A DNA stretch of 19,671 nt, taken from positions 366,838 through 386,508 of the forward strand of contig NW_022985458.1 of assembly GCF_010093595.1 (NCBI RefSeq), given 5' to 3'. Made by a program: the position numbers and the translations under genes. The notes below the pieces were generated by a model. The model did not search any database, was not told where the DNA came from, and saw nothing but the letters and a program-made list of their open reading frames with translations. The first letter of the stretch is position 1. Each line of letters opens with the position of its first letter. The DNA comes from Mytilinidion resinicola (Eukaryota; Ascomycota; Dothideomycetes; Mytilinidiales; Mytilinidiaceae). Below are positions 8,283 through 18,360 of this stretch, in pieces.

Positions 8283-9580
8283 ATGGCCACCAACCCCCCC
8301 TTTAATATTAATATAGGCGATAATTAATCTTATCCGTTAAATAAGCTATATAAAGCATTTAGAACACCGGGACCTGTTAATTAAGCTTTTTAAGCCCTAG
8401 AAGCTACCTTATTTACTTCTACTAGCAGTAGCAGTAGAATAAATAGTAATTTAACTATAGAACAACTCTATAATAAGAGAATCCTGGAAATATAAACTTG
8501 GCTTAATAGCTAATTTAAAAGCTTTATTTAATAAATACTTAACTAGTAATAGCAAACTTAGTAATACCTTAAGGAAATAATCTATAGAATTATAGCACCT
8601 AATTTTCTACAGCCTTAGGGCTCCTATATTTAAAATAAAGCCCCGCAATTTATAGTAGAACCCGCAAACACGTCTATTTATTATCTGTAGTATATTATAC
8701 CTAATATATAGTTATATAACTACTCTAAACCTACTAAATATAATATATTTAAAACTAAGCTCTAGAATAAGCTATAAGTTAATACGGTAGCTCTAGAAAG
8801 CGATGCTAATTATATTAGCTATATATTTAGCCGACTGGAAGGTATAGCTGCCTAGTATATACTTTCTTAGCTAACTACTATAGGGCTAAGAACTAACCTA
8901 TTAGCAAGAATATATTTTTTATTAAAATAAGGAACGCCTTCTAAAACCATATAGTAAAAGAGAAAGTATTGCAGTTTTTTAGTTAAATAAAGCAGTATAA
9001 AAAGCCCCTTAGAAGCTTCCTAAGCAAGTTTAAAAAGCTTTTATTAGAAGCTAAAGAAAATATATAGGTATAAAGTTTAAAAATAGCTTTTTTTAACCTA
9101 GCTATTAACCTGGACCTCTAAGAAGGCCTTATAGGAATTAAACGCTATACTAAGTAGAAGGTATATAAGTAATAACTAATCTAAGTAGAAGATAATATCT
9201 GTCGGGTCCGGAAGATAAAAAAAAAGCTAAACTAACTACTTATATATCGCACTGTAAATAGCTTCTCCCTAGCTAGCATCTAACACCAACGCTATAGACT
9301 AGACTCTAATAGTAGCTAAAGCAGCTAAGCCCGGTAATAATACTTTTTATGCCTGTTAGGTAACACCTGCTAAACTTTAATAATATTATGCTAATTATAT
9401 CTATATTTATTGCAGAGCTATAGGCTATATATAACGCAATTATAATTAGGGACGTCCTATTTATCCTACTATAACGGCAGCCGTACTATCGGCCCTAAAG
9501 GACCTTATTAGCCTAGATAACTAGGGAAAAAAGTAACTACTAAATAAAGTTATAATTAGTAGTATACTAAGAAAGAAAAT
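8283..9580 (+). pseudogene. gypsy gag (nucleocapsid with CCHC knuckle), RIP-inactivated
   Basis: The frame starts at ATG 8283 (MATNPPFNINIGDN, then a stop). The same frame reaches the zinc knuckle at 9402-9443. The spacing fits Cys-x2-Cys-x4-His-x4-Cys, but three of the four ligands read Tyr (codons 9402, 9426 and 9441); only Cys at 9411 survives. TGY->TAY and CAY->TAY are the changes RIP makes. A gag would coat the element's RNA in cytoplasmic particles; this one cannot be translated. The 3' end is approximate. Confidence 0.75.
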
Positions 9581-9599
9581 AAACTATTACTAAGCTTTA

Positions 9600-10657
9600 A
9601 GAAAGTAGCACCTATTATAAGACCTATAACTATAGATATACTTATTAATAAAACGTTTTTTATATTATCTATAATTAATTCCGGTTATTTTACCTATAGG
9701 TTAATAAGCTATAATATAGCTAACTTTCTTAACCTTACGCGTATTAAAATTAAGCCCTATCCCCTTGCAGGAATAGAAGGCAAGCCGATATTAGTAATAT
9801 AGTTTATACGCACTAATATTAATATTAACAGACACTAATAATAAGCCGTATTCTATTTTACTAAAGATATATTAGGCTATAATTATATTTTTAGAAGACT
9901 ATAGATAAACCAATATAATATATATATAGTACCCGCGAAGAAGACCTTATTTATATACTTATTAGGAACAAGAGTAAAAAGTATAAAAGGAAGGAATATA
10001 AAGAAATACAATTATATATAAATTAGAGCCACTTTATTTATACACTATTACTAAAAGAAAAGCAAAGCTGTATAAATATTTGCCGCTATAATAGCGGATA
10101 TTAAAAAGGCCTTACAGCCTAAGAAGAAAATAGATAACAGCAAGGTCTAAATAGTTTTTCCGCAATAGTTAAGCTATAAAGTAAAGCTATTTAGCCCTAC
10201 TAAAGCTAAATAACTACCCCCTTTCTATAGCCTGGGAATTAACTATATAATTAACCTTAACTTTATAGCTAAGGGTAAAAAAGAACTGTTACTATAGGGC
10301 CTGCTCTACGGTATATCTAATAGCAAACTTTTAGTCCTTTAGAAAACACTTACTAAACTCCTTAATAAAGGATTTATTTAAGTTAATTACTCTATAGTAA
10401 GCGCACCGGTACTATTTATAAAAAAGCCCGGTAGAAGACTATAGTTCTATGTTAATTACTAAGCCCTTAACTATATTACTAAAAAAAACAGGTACCTATT
10501 ACCCTTAATATAAGAAATATTAGCTTATATTAGTAAAGTAAAATAGTTTATAAAGCTTAATATCTCTGCTGCCTTTTATAAGGTCTAAGTAAAGAAAGGG
10601 GATAAGGAAAAAACAGTATTTTAAATATAGTACAGGTTGTATAAATAGCTAGTAATA
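9600..10657 (+). pseudogene. gypsy pol: protease and start of reverse transcriptase
   Basis: In the frame -1 relative to gag, the retropepsin region reads PITIDILINKT..SIINSGY at about 9620-9690; the catalytic Asp-Ser-Gly is Asn-Ser-Gly (codon 9677). Further on (LTRIKIKPYPLAGIEG, about 9731-9780) the frame stays readable. RT motifs follow from about 10200: GKKELLL*GLLYGIS, SAPVLFIKKPG (about 10400-10430), VNY*ALN, then KNRYLLPLI and KLNISAAFYKV. These are typical Ty3/gypsy RT fingers and palm. Stops replace Trp and Gln codons. The frame runs to ATA at 10655-10657, where the copia element is inserted, and resumes at 18096. Confidence 0.85.
10653..10657. repeat. target-site duplication TAATA (left copy)
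   Basis: TAATA precedes the left LTR and recurs at 18091-18095 straight after the right LTR. Five bp is the usual copia/Ty1 integrase stagger. It lies in the gypsy RT frame. Confidence 0.93.
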
Positions 10658-10853
10658 TATCGCACTTAGGTGTGCACGGGATAAAGCGGGATTGGAAATA
10701 ATATTAAGCAGCAGAGTATAATTAATTGTGTGTGTGTGGTTCTTCTTCTATCGGTTGGGTTACCCCGCCCGACGTTCTATATAGCTTTAATAGCAAGCTT
10801 ATTAATACAGTTCTTGCCTTAGGCCTCCACGGCTAATGCCTTAGTCTGCAACA
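10658..10853 (-). repeat. copia 3' LTR (RIP-mutated)
   Basis: 196 bp, collinear with 17895-18090 without gaps. Fourteen differences, all C->T or G->A in this copy: twelve at CpA/TpG and two at CpG. The terminal TGTCGCA and TGCGACA have become TATCGCA and TGCAACA. Confidence 0.95.
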
Positions 10854-10863
10854 CACCCCCCTA
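10854..10863 (-). other. polypurine tract of the copia element
   Basis: On the minus strand TAGGGGGGTG abuts the 3' LTR. This is the expected place and composition for the plus-strand primer, and it confirms the element's orientation. Confidence 0.75.
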
Positions 10864-13728
10864 GATTTCACTCTGTTTTAGATAAGGTCTAAACGTCTTA
10901 TAGACTATCCTCTTCTAATGCGTATTCTAGATTAATCCGCGATAAGATATTAACCAGGCCTAGTTAGCGTATAAAGTGTACGTGTTTCTCTGTTAAGAGG
11001 GGCTTTATAAAGCCATCCGAAGGCATGCCCGTGGTTGGAACCTACTAGACTATAACTTTGCCACTTTAATAGATCTGCCTCAGCTATAAGCTATAGATAT
11101 CGACGTGTTTTAGTTTTAAGGTTAACTGTAGCCTTTCTTTCTAAATTAGGCCTACTGTCTGCTAATTGTTACAGAGGATGCGAGGTTATTGTTCTAGATT
11201 AAACTGTACCTGTGCGAACAGCCTATATAGACCTATTATCTCCCTCGCCGTGTATAACAGTAATAAGAGCTCTGCTTTAGTTATAGATATTGTAACAGTT
11301 TTCTATTTAGAGAACTGCTATATAATCGGTCTATTAAATAGCTTTATAAGGTAATCTTGCGTGGATTTTCGAGTCTCTAGATTATCCGCGAACGATGCGT
11401 TGCTTAATAGCTGCAGCACTTCATCATCGCCTGTTTCTACTGCTGTAGAATTCACAGAGCCCAAAAACTTAATAGTATAGTACTTTGTAGTCTAGAGATA
11501 TAAGAAAACTTAATTTGCGCATCGCAAGTGCTCTAGTAAAGGGTTCGTTGCAAACTAACTTAACTAGCTGGCTGTAAACAAGATATCTGGTTTTAATACT
11601 ACTGCTGCGTACAATATTAAACCTATCTTTTCCTGCATCTCTATAACTTACTGCATAGTAGCCTGTCCTTTAAAAGGTTAGAGATAATATAATAAAGTAA
11701 GAGGTGTATAAACCATTCTCTGTAACTTATCTATCCTATATTTAGTGCAGATTTTGTCGATATATCTATCCTAACAGATCTAAAGCTTTTTATCTATTGC
11801 GTCTTGCAGGATCCTAATATTAAGGAAGGAGATTGCTTCGCTTAAATCCTTAATCCCGTACTTGCTGTTTACTGCTAACTTAAATTGCTTAATATAGTGG
11901 ACGCGTTTTATTCTAAAATAATAAGGAGATTGTCTATATAGAGAAACAGGATAAGGCCTGTCTTATTATTAATAAGGATGCATAGTTTATCTGGGCAATA
12001 TTTAAATCCCAGACTGTTAAGGAATAACATAAGTTTATTAAACTATAGCTTTAGTAATTTTCGCAGGCCGTAGAGCGCTTTAAGCAATTTCTAAACCTTT
12101 CCTGGCGTTCTATACCCTGGTGGATAGGCAGTATAGATCTTATTGTCTATATCGGCGTTAATAAAGGCGTTCTTAAAGTTAATTTAATAATATAGAAGCC
12201 CGAATGCACAGATAAGTGCTATAAGGATATAAAAGCTCCGATACGCCCCCGTGGCTGCATAGATATTGTTAGAGATATTGTGTTAAAGATTACCTCTTAC
12301 GCATATTTGAGCTTTATAACAAATAAGGTAGCCAGCGGCGTCGAATTTGTACGTAAAAACCTATTTAAGCAGTAGCACTTGTTTATGCTCCGGGTAATCA
12401 ACAAGTTTAAAAGTGTGCTTATTTTCGAGTAACTTAATCTTAGCATCTGTGGCTTGCTTAAAACCGTCCCTTTCTAGATAACGCTTTAGCTAATGCCAGA
12501 ATTCTGGTAGTAGTATTAAGTCCTTTTAATAAGTTCTTAGAGTCCGCGCCGATGCGAATACATAGACTATTTATTAACCTAGTTTGGCACATTCTAGTTG
12601 CAAGGCATATGCCTATTACTGTGCCTTCTTCTGCACCTAGCGTGCAGTAAGTAACTAAGCCAAATTTACTATATGCTAAGTTGCTGTGGCATAGGAAAAG
12701 TCTTGCGGTATTATGCTTAGTTATCTAGATCTAAGTAATATTAGAGTAGGATATAGCTGTGTATAAAGCCTGTCCGTTTAACTCTATATCCCTGTCGCTG
12801 TTTATACTAATAAAAGTTGCGGAAATAGCAGAAACGCCGATAGAACCTTATATTAAACTAAATTAGGATTAAGGACGCTTATATCTTCTATTAGTTAAAG
12901 TTCCGTATCTGTATTATCTAGATCGACTTTATTAATACTAATTAAGAGTGCTTATCCGGTCTCGGGGAGGCTTATAGAAAGCTGCGGGTCGAATATAACT
13001 TTCTTATCTATTTATATATCCCGAGATATAACAACCCGATCTAGATGCGGAATCTAAACTTTATAGATATTAGTTGCGTTTAGTCTAATAAGCTATCCCT
13101 TAATTGCCTTATCCTGCAGCTTTACCCTTGCAGGACGGTCTCTTCTATGCTTAATTAAAATATAGGCAAGGGATCCGATAATTTTAATATACGAGAGATT
13201 TGGCTTGCGGCTATATACTATCTTAAAAGGTGTTTGCTATTGCTTTTGTTGTACAGGGGTGCGATTAAGAAGACGAGTGGCGTAAGCCACTATATATAGC
13301 CAGAGCTTATAAGGTAGTCTGCTTTATATACGGAGCTTGCGAGCCACAGTTATTATTACCCCCCTAAAACGTTCTGCAAGGCTATTTTAATCTAGAGTGT
13401 TAGGTGGAGATGGATTAAAGGTAATTCCTCTTGCAATTACAAGATCCTTCCACCGCTGGCTTAGTCCCTTCTCGCCATCCGAATAGATATATCGTGTGGT
13501 AAAGCCCCAGTTATTGTTTATAATAGTAAGGAACTCTTGCGTTACTGCAACTAGTTCTTTTTACATTTTATATAGGAGATTAAAAGAGATATAGTATGCT
13601 AAATAGTTGCAGTAGAAATATACAACCCACGCATCGAGATTAAATGCCTCTTCTATATAAATAAGATCCAGGTAGACCTTTTTAAATAGGTAGGTTCCTC
13701 TCTATATTAGAACACGTGAAATTTGTTA

Positions 13729-13796
13729 ACGTATTCCACCACCGAGCCGGCTAAACCACTGAGCCGGCCACTTTTCCTTAGCATAACCAACACTAT
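13729..13796. repeat. left TIR of the Fot1-like element
   Basis: 68 bp, matching the reverse complement of 15510-15577 at 63 positions. All five mismatches are transitions, consistent with RIP after insertion. Confidence 0.93.
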
Positions 13797-13934
13797 GTGC
13801 GCGCAGTTAATTTATTCGCAACTAGCTATAGAACTTGTGTACGACACACTTAGATTAGATTTAGAAGAAGCTTCTTAATCCTTTTTGCACGTACGCGTAT
13901 TATACCCAGCCTCTCCATAGTTTCCACAGCGCCG

Positions 13935-15497
13935 TTAAGCTGGTAGAGCCCTATTTGCACCATCTCTACTACCCACCTTTTTCCGTGGATTAGATGCTCT
14001 AGACACTTCAGCAGCTATATACAACGCTGCTGTACTATACTCTATTATACCGCTAGTCTGGATTTGCTTTTTTTTATAACCTTTACGCTTGGTTATCTCT
14101 GCTAGTTGCTTTTTAAGCTTTTTAACCCGGGCTTTAATAAGCATATTTTTGTGTAGCATCTCTTCGGCTCCTTTAATAAGCTTTAAGAAGCCTTTTTAGG
14201 CAGTTGTTGGTAACCGTACAAAGGAATTACTTACTAGCCTTAACTGTAATCCAAATTTGTATATATTGCTTAGGGTCTTTAATTGCTATAGTGTTTCTAG
14301 TAGGGGTGCTGGTAGTAGGGTCCGTAACCGTATATTAAGGCAATTAAGAACTACCTGCGCGTTAATAGGAACTAATCCAGAGGCCTTAAAGGCCTTCTTG
14401 CAGTTCTTATATATAAACACGTTGAAAAACGCGTCTTTAAAGGCTAGTAGAAAGCCTTCTTTATTAATATAGTAGACGCGTCGGCGTGCTAAGTCTTATA
14501 TACGTTAAGAGTACTTCAGCTTTAATAGCGAGAAGCACACCATATTAAGTGGCTAAAGTATATGCGATAAATGCGCAGGCATATAGAGGGTAAGGATTTG
14601 TTGTTCAACGCAATAATCCTTAAAATCTTAGTTAAGGTGGCTCTTATAGCCGTCTAAAATCAGCAACCTATATAACCCCACCTGACGCGCCTTTATATAC
14701 GTGTTAAAGTGCTTTAACTACTTAAGACCAAGCTTATTATTAGTCCAGCTGTTTTTAGAGATAGAGAGCTTCTAATTATATAGTATCTCTGCTTTCTTAT
14801 ACTATATAGAGATATAAACGCGTTCTTTATAGATAATAAATAGTGGGGTTGTATATCCGGCAGCGCAGATGCTCTGGATAACTATAACCTACTTTCGGTT
14901 GCCTAGTTAAATAAGATTAGGCCTTATACATCTCTCTAAACCTGTAATAACCTTTATTATACTAATTATACCTATTTAAAAGCCAGTCTCGTTAAAGTTG
15001 TAGATATTATCTAGGTGGACGCTATACTTGGCTATAGTCTCTTGCATAAGAGTAAACTATATATTAATAACCTCTGGGTCTTCCTGGAGTATCCTCTAGC
15101 GGTCCTTTGCCTAATTAAAAGCTATTTTAAGCTCCTTTATATAAGATATAAACCGTTAAGTCTAGTTCTTACCTACTAGTGTCCCACTATGCGCAGCTAG
15201 TACTTTATCTGCTATATCTGCCACCTTATACAACCGGGGCGCAAATCCTTGCAAGTCTAGGTTAAGGATATATTATATAATCGTGTGCTCTTCGGTCGCA
15301 GTAAGCTTTAGGCAGTTTAGTCGTAATTAAGGTCGAAATATAATTCCGTGGAGCCGATTAGAGAGCCGCTGATGTTGTATATTAAAGGCTGCTGCAGCGC
15401 GTTATATAGTCCTAAATTAACCAGAGGTAAAGGCTTAAAGCGCGAGATTAATACTGCCTTCTTACTAAGATAGATAATTGCTGCGTTGTTAATGCAT
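13935..15497 (-). pseudogene. Fot1-like transposase, full length but riddled with RIP stops
   Basis: From ATG 15497 to the stop at 13935 is 1563 bp, 521 codons, about the usual Fot1 transposase length, with no frameshift detected: the landmarks are all in one frame. These are LTATEEHTIIQYILNLDLQGF (split here by nothing but substitutions; codon 15305), KVADIADKVLAAHSG, ILQEDPEVI, and the first catalytic motif, read as NFNETGF at codon 14993 where Asp is expected. The C-terminal basic segment (KARVKKLKKQL, KGYKKKQ) remains open over 74 codons and should not be taken for a separate gene. Stops are TAG/TAA for Gln/Trp. Inactive. Confidence 0.88.
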
Positions 15498-15509
15498 TAC
15501 TGTGTGAAT

Positions 15510-15577
15510 ATAGTGTTGGTTATGCCAAGGAAAAGTGGCCGGCTCGGTGGTTTGGCCGGCTTAGTGGTGGAATACGT
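15510..15577. repeat. right TIR of the Fot1-like element
   Basis: Partner of 13729-13796; ends GGAATACGT next to the TA duplication. Confidence 0.93.
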
Positions 15578-17883
15578 TAATATACTTATATAAGCTAATA
15601 TTTAGGATATAGCTCTAAGGTCCGTTTAAAGTCGCGAGTGCTAAGTGCTACTTCTTTAACTGCGTACAGTATTTGCTCTAGAGCTTCTTTTCTAATATAC
15701 CCTAGTCTAGTATACTAGACGTCTATTAATACTATAGCAGTCTAAGGCATTCTTAACCTCCTTACTATAGCGAAAGCTTGCGCTGCTTTAGTGTACAATT
15801 CGGCTTTAATAATAGAATCCTAAATATATAGTTTAACAACCCGGAATACGCCATGTTTAGTTGCTTTAAATGCGTTTAATCTATCTAAATACTCTATCCA
15901 ACATGTCCTTATGTTAAAGAAAAGCCCTTACCTTTCTAAAGAGTCTATATTTATAAGGTTCCAGTAGAAGCCTAGCACGTATGCAACGTTATCGAGCTTA
16001 ATAAGACTAGGACCTAACAGAGTATTAATATAGACTATAACGTCTCCTATCCCCTTAATATGCGCATCTATATTGCTAAATTGTATGATTTTATCTTATA
16101 TTAGCTTATACCTGGCGAATCTTAACAGGTTATTACAGACATGCGTATCTGCACAATTGTTAAGCCTGAAATAGTTATTATACTTATCGTTTACTAACGT
16201 GCTGAATACAGACTTTAAGATAGCAAAGAATACCCTTATTCTAGCAGTGGTTAAAGACAATATAGCGTTATTAGTTGCCTTTTTAGGTTAGGTGTTTAAA
16301 GTGTCGGCAGGCCAAAACTTTGGTAGAGTAATATTGTTTCTAAGGAAGTTCTTCTTAATCTTTAATTAGAGCCGTTTGCTTCCCTTAATTACTGTAATAA
16401 CCTTAGATTAAACTTAAACTATTAGTGTCTAATCTAATAGTGCACTTAATAGATTAAGATACTAATAGTCTACATACTTATAGGCAAGTCCGTACACGCA
16501 GTTTTATAGGCTTATTAGTGAGTTTATTATTATTAGAGTTAAGTCGGCCCTCTATCTCTTCTGTTTTAGCTGTAAACCGTTGTTATCCGATAAATCCGAA
16601 TTATAACCGTGCTTTCTGCCTTAAAGGGTGGCGTGTGCAGCTCGCCCTCTTATAGTTTTTTTACTTAGCGGTGCTATAGTCCTAAACTGCTTAATATAGA
16701 AGCCTATTGTAATTCTCTTATTAGAAAGTGCTAGATTTAGCCTGCAGAAGGACCTAAAAGTCTTATTAATAGTATTCTAAGCCTTCTGTATAATTATAAT
16801 ATCGGTGTTGTTTTCTATCTTATTAAAGTTAGAGTTATTATTAATAGTTATAAAACTGGTGCTTGCGTGATTTAGATTTATCTGGTTAAGTACAGCAAGG
16901 AGTGCGTTGGAAATATTCTCTATTGTTTTTGCCGTTTCTCTAATAAGGGTTGTTTCCCCCTTAATATAAGCTTCCTTTAACTTTATATAATTATAGAATA
17001 GAGGATTAAGGTCCTGTAAAGCCTTAATAAAGGCGTCGCATATCTGGGACTTACTTAGGTTTTCAATCTTATACCGCTTTGCATTATTAACAAGAGTAGG
17101 CCATCGGCTAAGCTATTTATTAAGACCAGTGCTGCTATATCCTTTCTTAAGCTTCTTAAACTCTGTCCTAACGTTCTATTTCTGGTCCTTTACGGTCGGC
17201 TGGATGCTCTTAGCTAGCGCAATAACCTTGCCTCGGACTGTGTGAATTCCAATATAGTGTTGTTTAAACTCCTGGCAGACCGTGATATTAATGCGTTTAG
17301 AGACTTTATTATACTTCTTCCTTTTGCTATTATAAATAGCTTAAAGGCTGTAGAATCTCTGGATTATGTTCTTGTTTGCCGAGTCTGGTGGTTTAGTAAC
17401 AGTGAAGACCAGGTTTTTAATGCCTTCGGGGTTACAGTAGTTCCACATATTGTTTTGTACAGCAAGATCCTCGATAGAATTAATCCAATCGGTCCAATTA
17501 TTGCGTGTGTTGAGCATTGGAAGGTTGTGATCTTTGATTGACATTGTCGCGATAATTCCTGCAAAATCCGGTGGCAGGAACGGAGCTTTGCTGCAAGTTG
17601 AGCATAGAGCTTGGGCGTAGCAAGTTGCCGAGACGTGTGACGGATTGCCGTAAATTCGAGATCGACTGTCGTATTTGATCTTGATTGTTCAAAGGCCTTA
17701 ACTCAGTCGATTTCTGAGTCCTTATCTTTGAATGTTGAGGTTGTGATGTTGCTTTTTCTGCAACCCCGCTTCTCGTAGAATCGGCCGAGGATTGTTGCCG
17801 CTTCGTGAGAACTGCTCCGTTGAGAGGAGAATTGTCTGATTTATTCGTTGCTCGTAGTGCTGTGTAGCAGGAGAAGAGCTACC

Positions 17884-17894
17884 GGGCTCATAAC
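17884..17894 (-). other. primer binding site of half-tRNA (initiator Met) type
   Basis: Directly inside the 5' LTR the plus strand reads GGGCTCATAAC, identical to the 5' side and loop of the initiator tRNA-Met anticodon arm (anticodon CAU). The minus-strand RNA would therefore pair with an internal tRNA segment and not the tRNA 3' end: no TGG follows the LTR. Drosophila copia and yeast Ty5 are known to prime this way with a cleaved half-tRNA. The match outside these 11 nt is not clear. Confidence 0.7.
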
Positions 17895-18090
17895 TGTCGC
17901 ACTTAGGTGTGCACGGGATGAAGCGGGATTGGAAATGATATCAAGCAGCAGAGTATGATTAATTGTGTGTGTGTGGTTCTTCTTCTGTCGGTCGGGTTAC
18001 CCCGCCCGACGTTCTATATAGCTTTGATGGCAAGCTTATTAATGCAGTTCTTGCCTCAGGCCTCCACGGCTGATGCCTTGGTCTGCGACA
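17895..18090 (-). repeat. copia 5' LTR (unmutated)
   Basis: 196 bp; begins TGTCGCA and ends TGCGACA on the plus strand, perfect 7-bp inverted ends with the TG..CA rule. It contains a short GT microsatellite. As the LTR beside the primer site it is the 5' LTR of the minus-strand element. It carries none of the 14 transitions seen in the other LTR. Confidence 0.95.
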
Positions 18091-18095
18091 TAATA
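18091..18095. repeat. target-site duplication TAATA (right copy)
   Basis: Partner of 10653-10657. Confidence 0.93.
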
Positions 18096-18178
18096 CTATT
18101 TAGACTAGTAAACGCACTAAGTATATTCTAATAGTATATTAACTAGCAGATCTATAAATATCTAGTATACAATCAGAC
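18091..18178 (+). pseudogene. gypsy reverse transcriptase fragment beyond the copia insertion
   Basis: After the target duplication TAATA, codons from 18096 read LFRLVNALSIF**YIN*, the RIP-altered counterpart of the RT motif P-F-G-L-x-N-A-P-x-x-F-Q that should follow the codons ending at 10657. Joining 10657 to 18096 keeps the frame exactly. The similarity stops at about 18165-18178, before the catalytic YxDD would appear, and GC-rich DNA begins. Confidence 0.85.
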
Positions 18179-18281
18179 GGCAAGCCTGCATCAGGAAACG
18201 GATGCACCCTGTTCGGGCAATCCGCGCCTCGCTTACGACTTTCGCGCTACGCCCGACCCGGCAATCGGCCTCGACGTCCGC

Positions 18282-18360
18282 CATAAAAGGCCCTCCCTTC
18301 GCCGTCATTTTCCATCCCCCCTCCTCAACCTTTTCTCTCTACTCTCATCCCTCCGTCCGC
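18282..18360 (+). promoter_or_regulatory. promoter-like segment: TATA-like box and CT-rich tract
   Basis: CATAAAAGG at 18282-18290 is followed by about 70 bp dominated by C and T, including TTTTCTCTCTACTCTCATCC near 18330. A TATA-like box followed by a pyrimidine-rich stretch before the transcription start is common in highly expressed ascomycete genes. No downstream gene is confirmed, so this is only a possibility. Confidence 0.4.

Larger units (their letters stand above)
7561..10657 (+). mobile_element. Ty3/gypsy retrotransposon, 5' part, RIP-degraded
   Basis: The order gag, protease, reverse transcriptase, with no integrase before RT, identifies a Ty3/gypsy (not copia) element on the plus strand. 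The left limit rests on the tentative LTR. The element is interrupted at 10657 by a copia element and continues for about 80 bp at 18091-18178. Almost all stop codons are TAG/TAA where CAG, CAA or TGG is expected, the result of RIP. RNase H, integrase and the 3' LTR are absent from the window, so the right part was lost by truncation or rearrangement. Confidence 0.85.
13729..15577 (-). mobile_element. complete Fot1-like DNA transposon nested in copia, RIP-degraded
   Basis: 1849 bp with terminal inverted repeats 13729-13796 and 15510-15577 and TA at both flanks (13727-13728 and 15578-15579). Size, TA target and transposase place it in the Fot1/pogo group. Each TIR holds a duplicated motif CCACYGAGCCGGC (13739-13751 and 13756-13768 on the left). 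Its terminus ACGTATTCCAC resembles that of the element at 1-304. Confidence 0.93.
10900..17544 (-). pseudogene. copia Gag-Pol polyprotein, RIP-inactivated and interrupted
   Basis: The frame opens at ATG 17544 (MSIKDHNLPMLNTRNNW.DWI, a copia Gag start) and one frame holds from gag to RT. Landmarks: integrase zinc domain at about 15720-15598, where every His/Cys of the HHCC set reads Tyr (YTRLGYI..YPKY); integrase core at about 13680-13200 with IYSDGEKG and the NSLAERF segment; RVT_2 reverse transcriptase at about 12420-11850 with VFTYKFDAAGYL; YxDD read as YIDN at 11940-11929; RNase H at about 11400-11200 with ASFADNLETRKST and TITKAELL (one residue altered). A one-base frameshift occurs near 11890. 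Dozens of TAG/TAA codons stand for Gln or Trp. The Fot1-like insertion (1849 bp plus TA, a multiple of three) sits between the zinc domain and the core without changing frame. Left end approximate. Confidence 0.9.
10658..18090 (-). mobile_element. Ty1/copia retrotransposon with a Fot1-like insertion, RIP-degraded
   Basis: Bounded by 196-bp LTRs (10658-10853 and 17895-18090) and a 5-bp duplication TAATA. It is transcribed leftwards: the primer site is next to the right LTR and the polypurine tract next to the left LTR. The domain order gag, integrase, RT, RNase H is that of Ty1/copia. Total length is 7433 bp; without the nested element and one TA it would be 5582 bp, normal for a copia element. 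It landed in the RT frame of the gypsy element. RIP is heavy from the left LTR to about 17240 and light or absent beyond. Confidence 0.95.

Noticed and set aside
13935..14159. Separate small basic protein of 74 residues
   Set aside because: It is in the same frame as, and forms the C-terminus of, the degraded Fot1-like transposase 13935-15497.
14257..14472. 71-codon plus-strand frame inside the nested element
   Set aside because: It runs antisense to the transposase and has no domain.
17242..17541. 99-codon plus-strand frame
   Set aside because: It is the antisense of the copia gag start at 17544, which has recognisable Gag sequence.
17884..17894. Possible tRNA gene because of the CAU anticodon-arm sequence
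   Set aside because: No acceptor, D or T arms around it; position beside the LTR fits a primer binding site.
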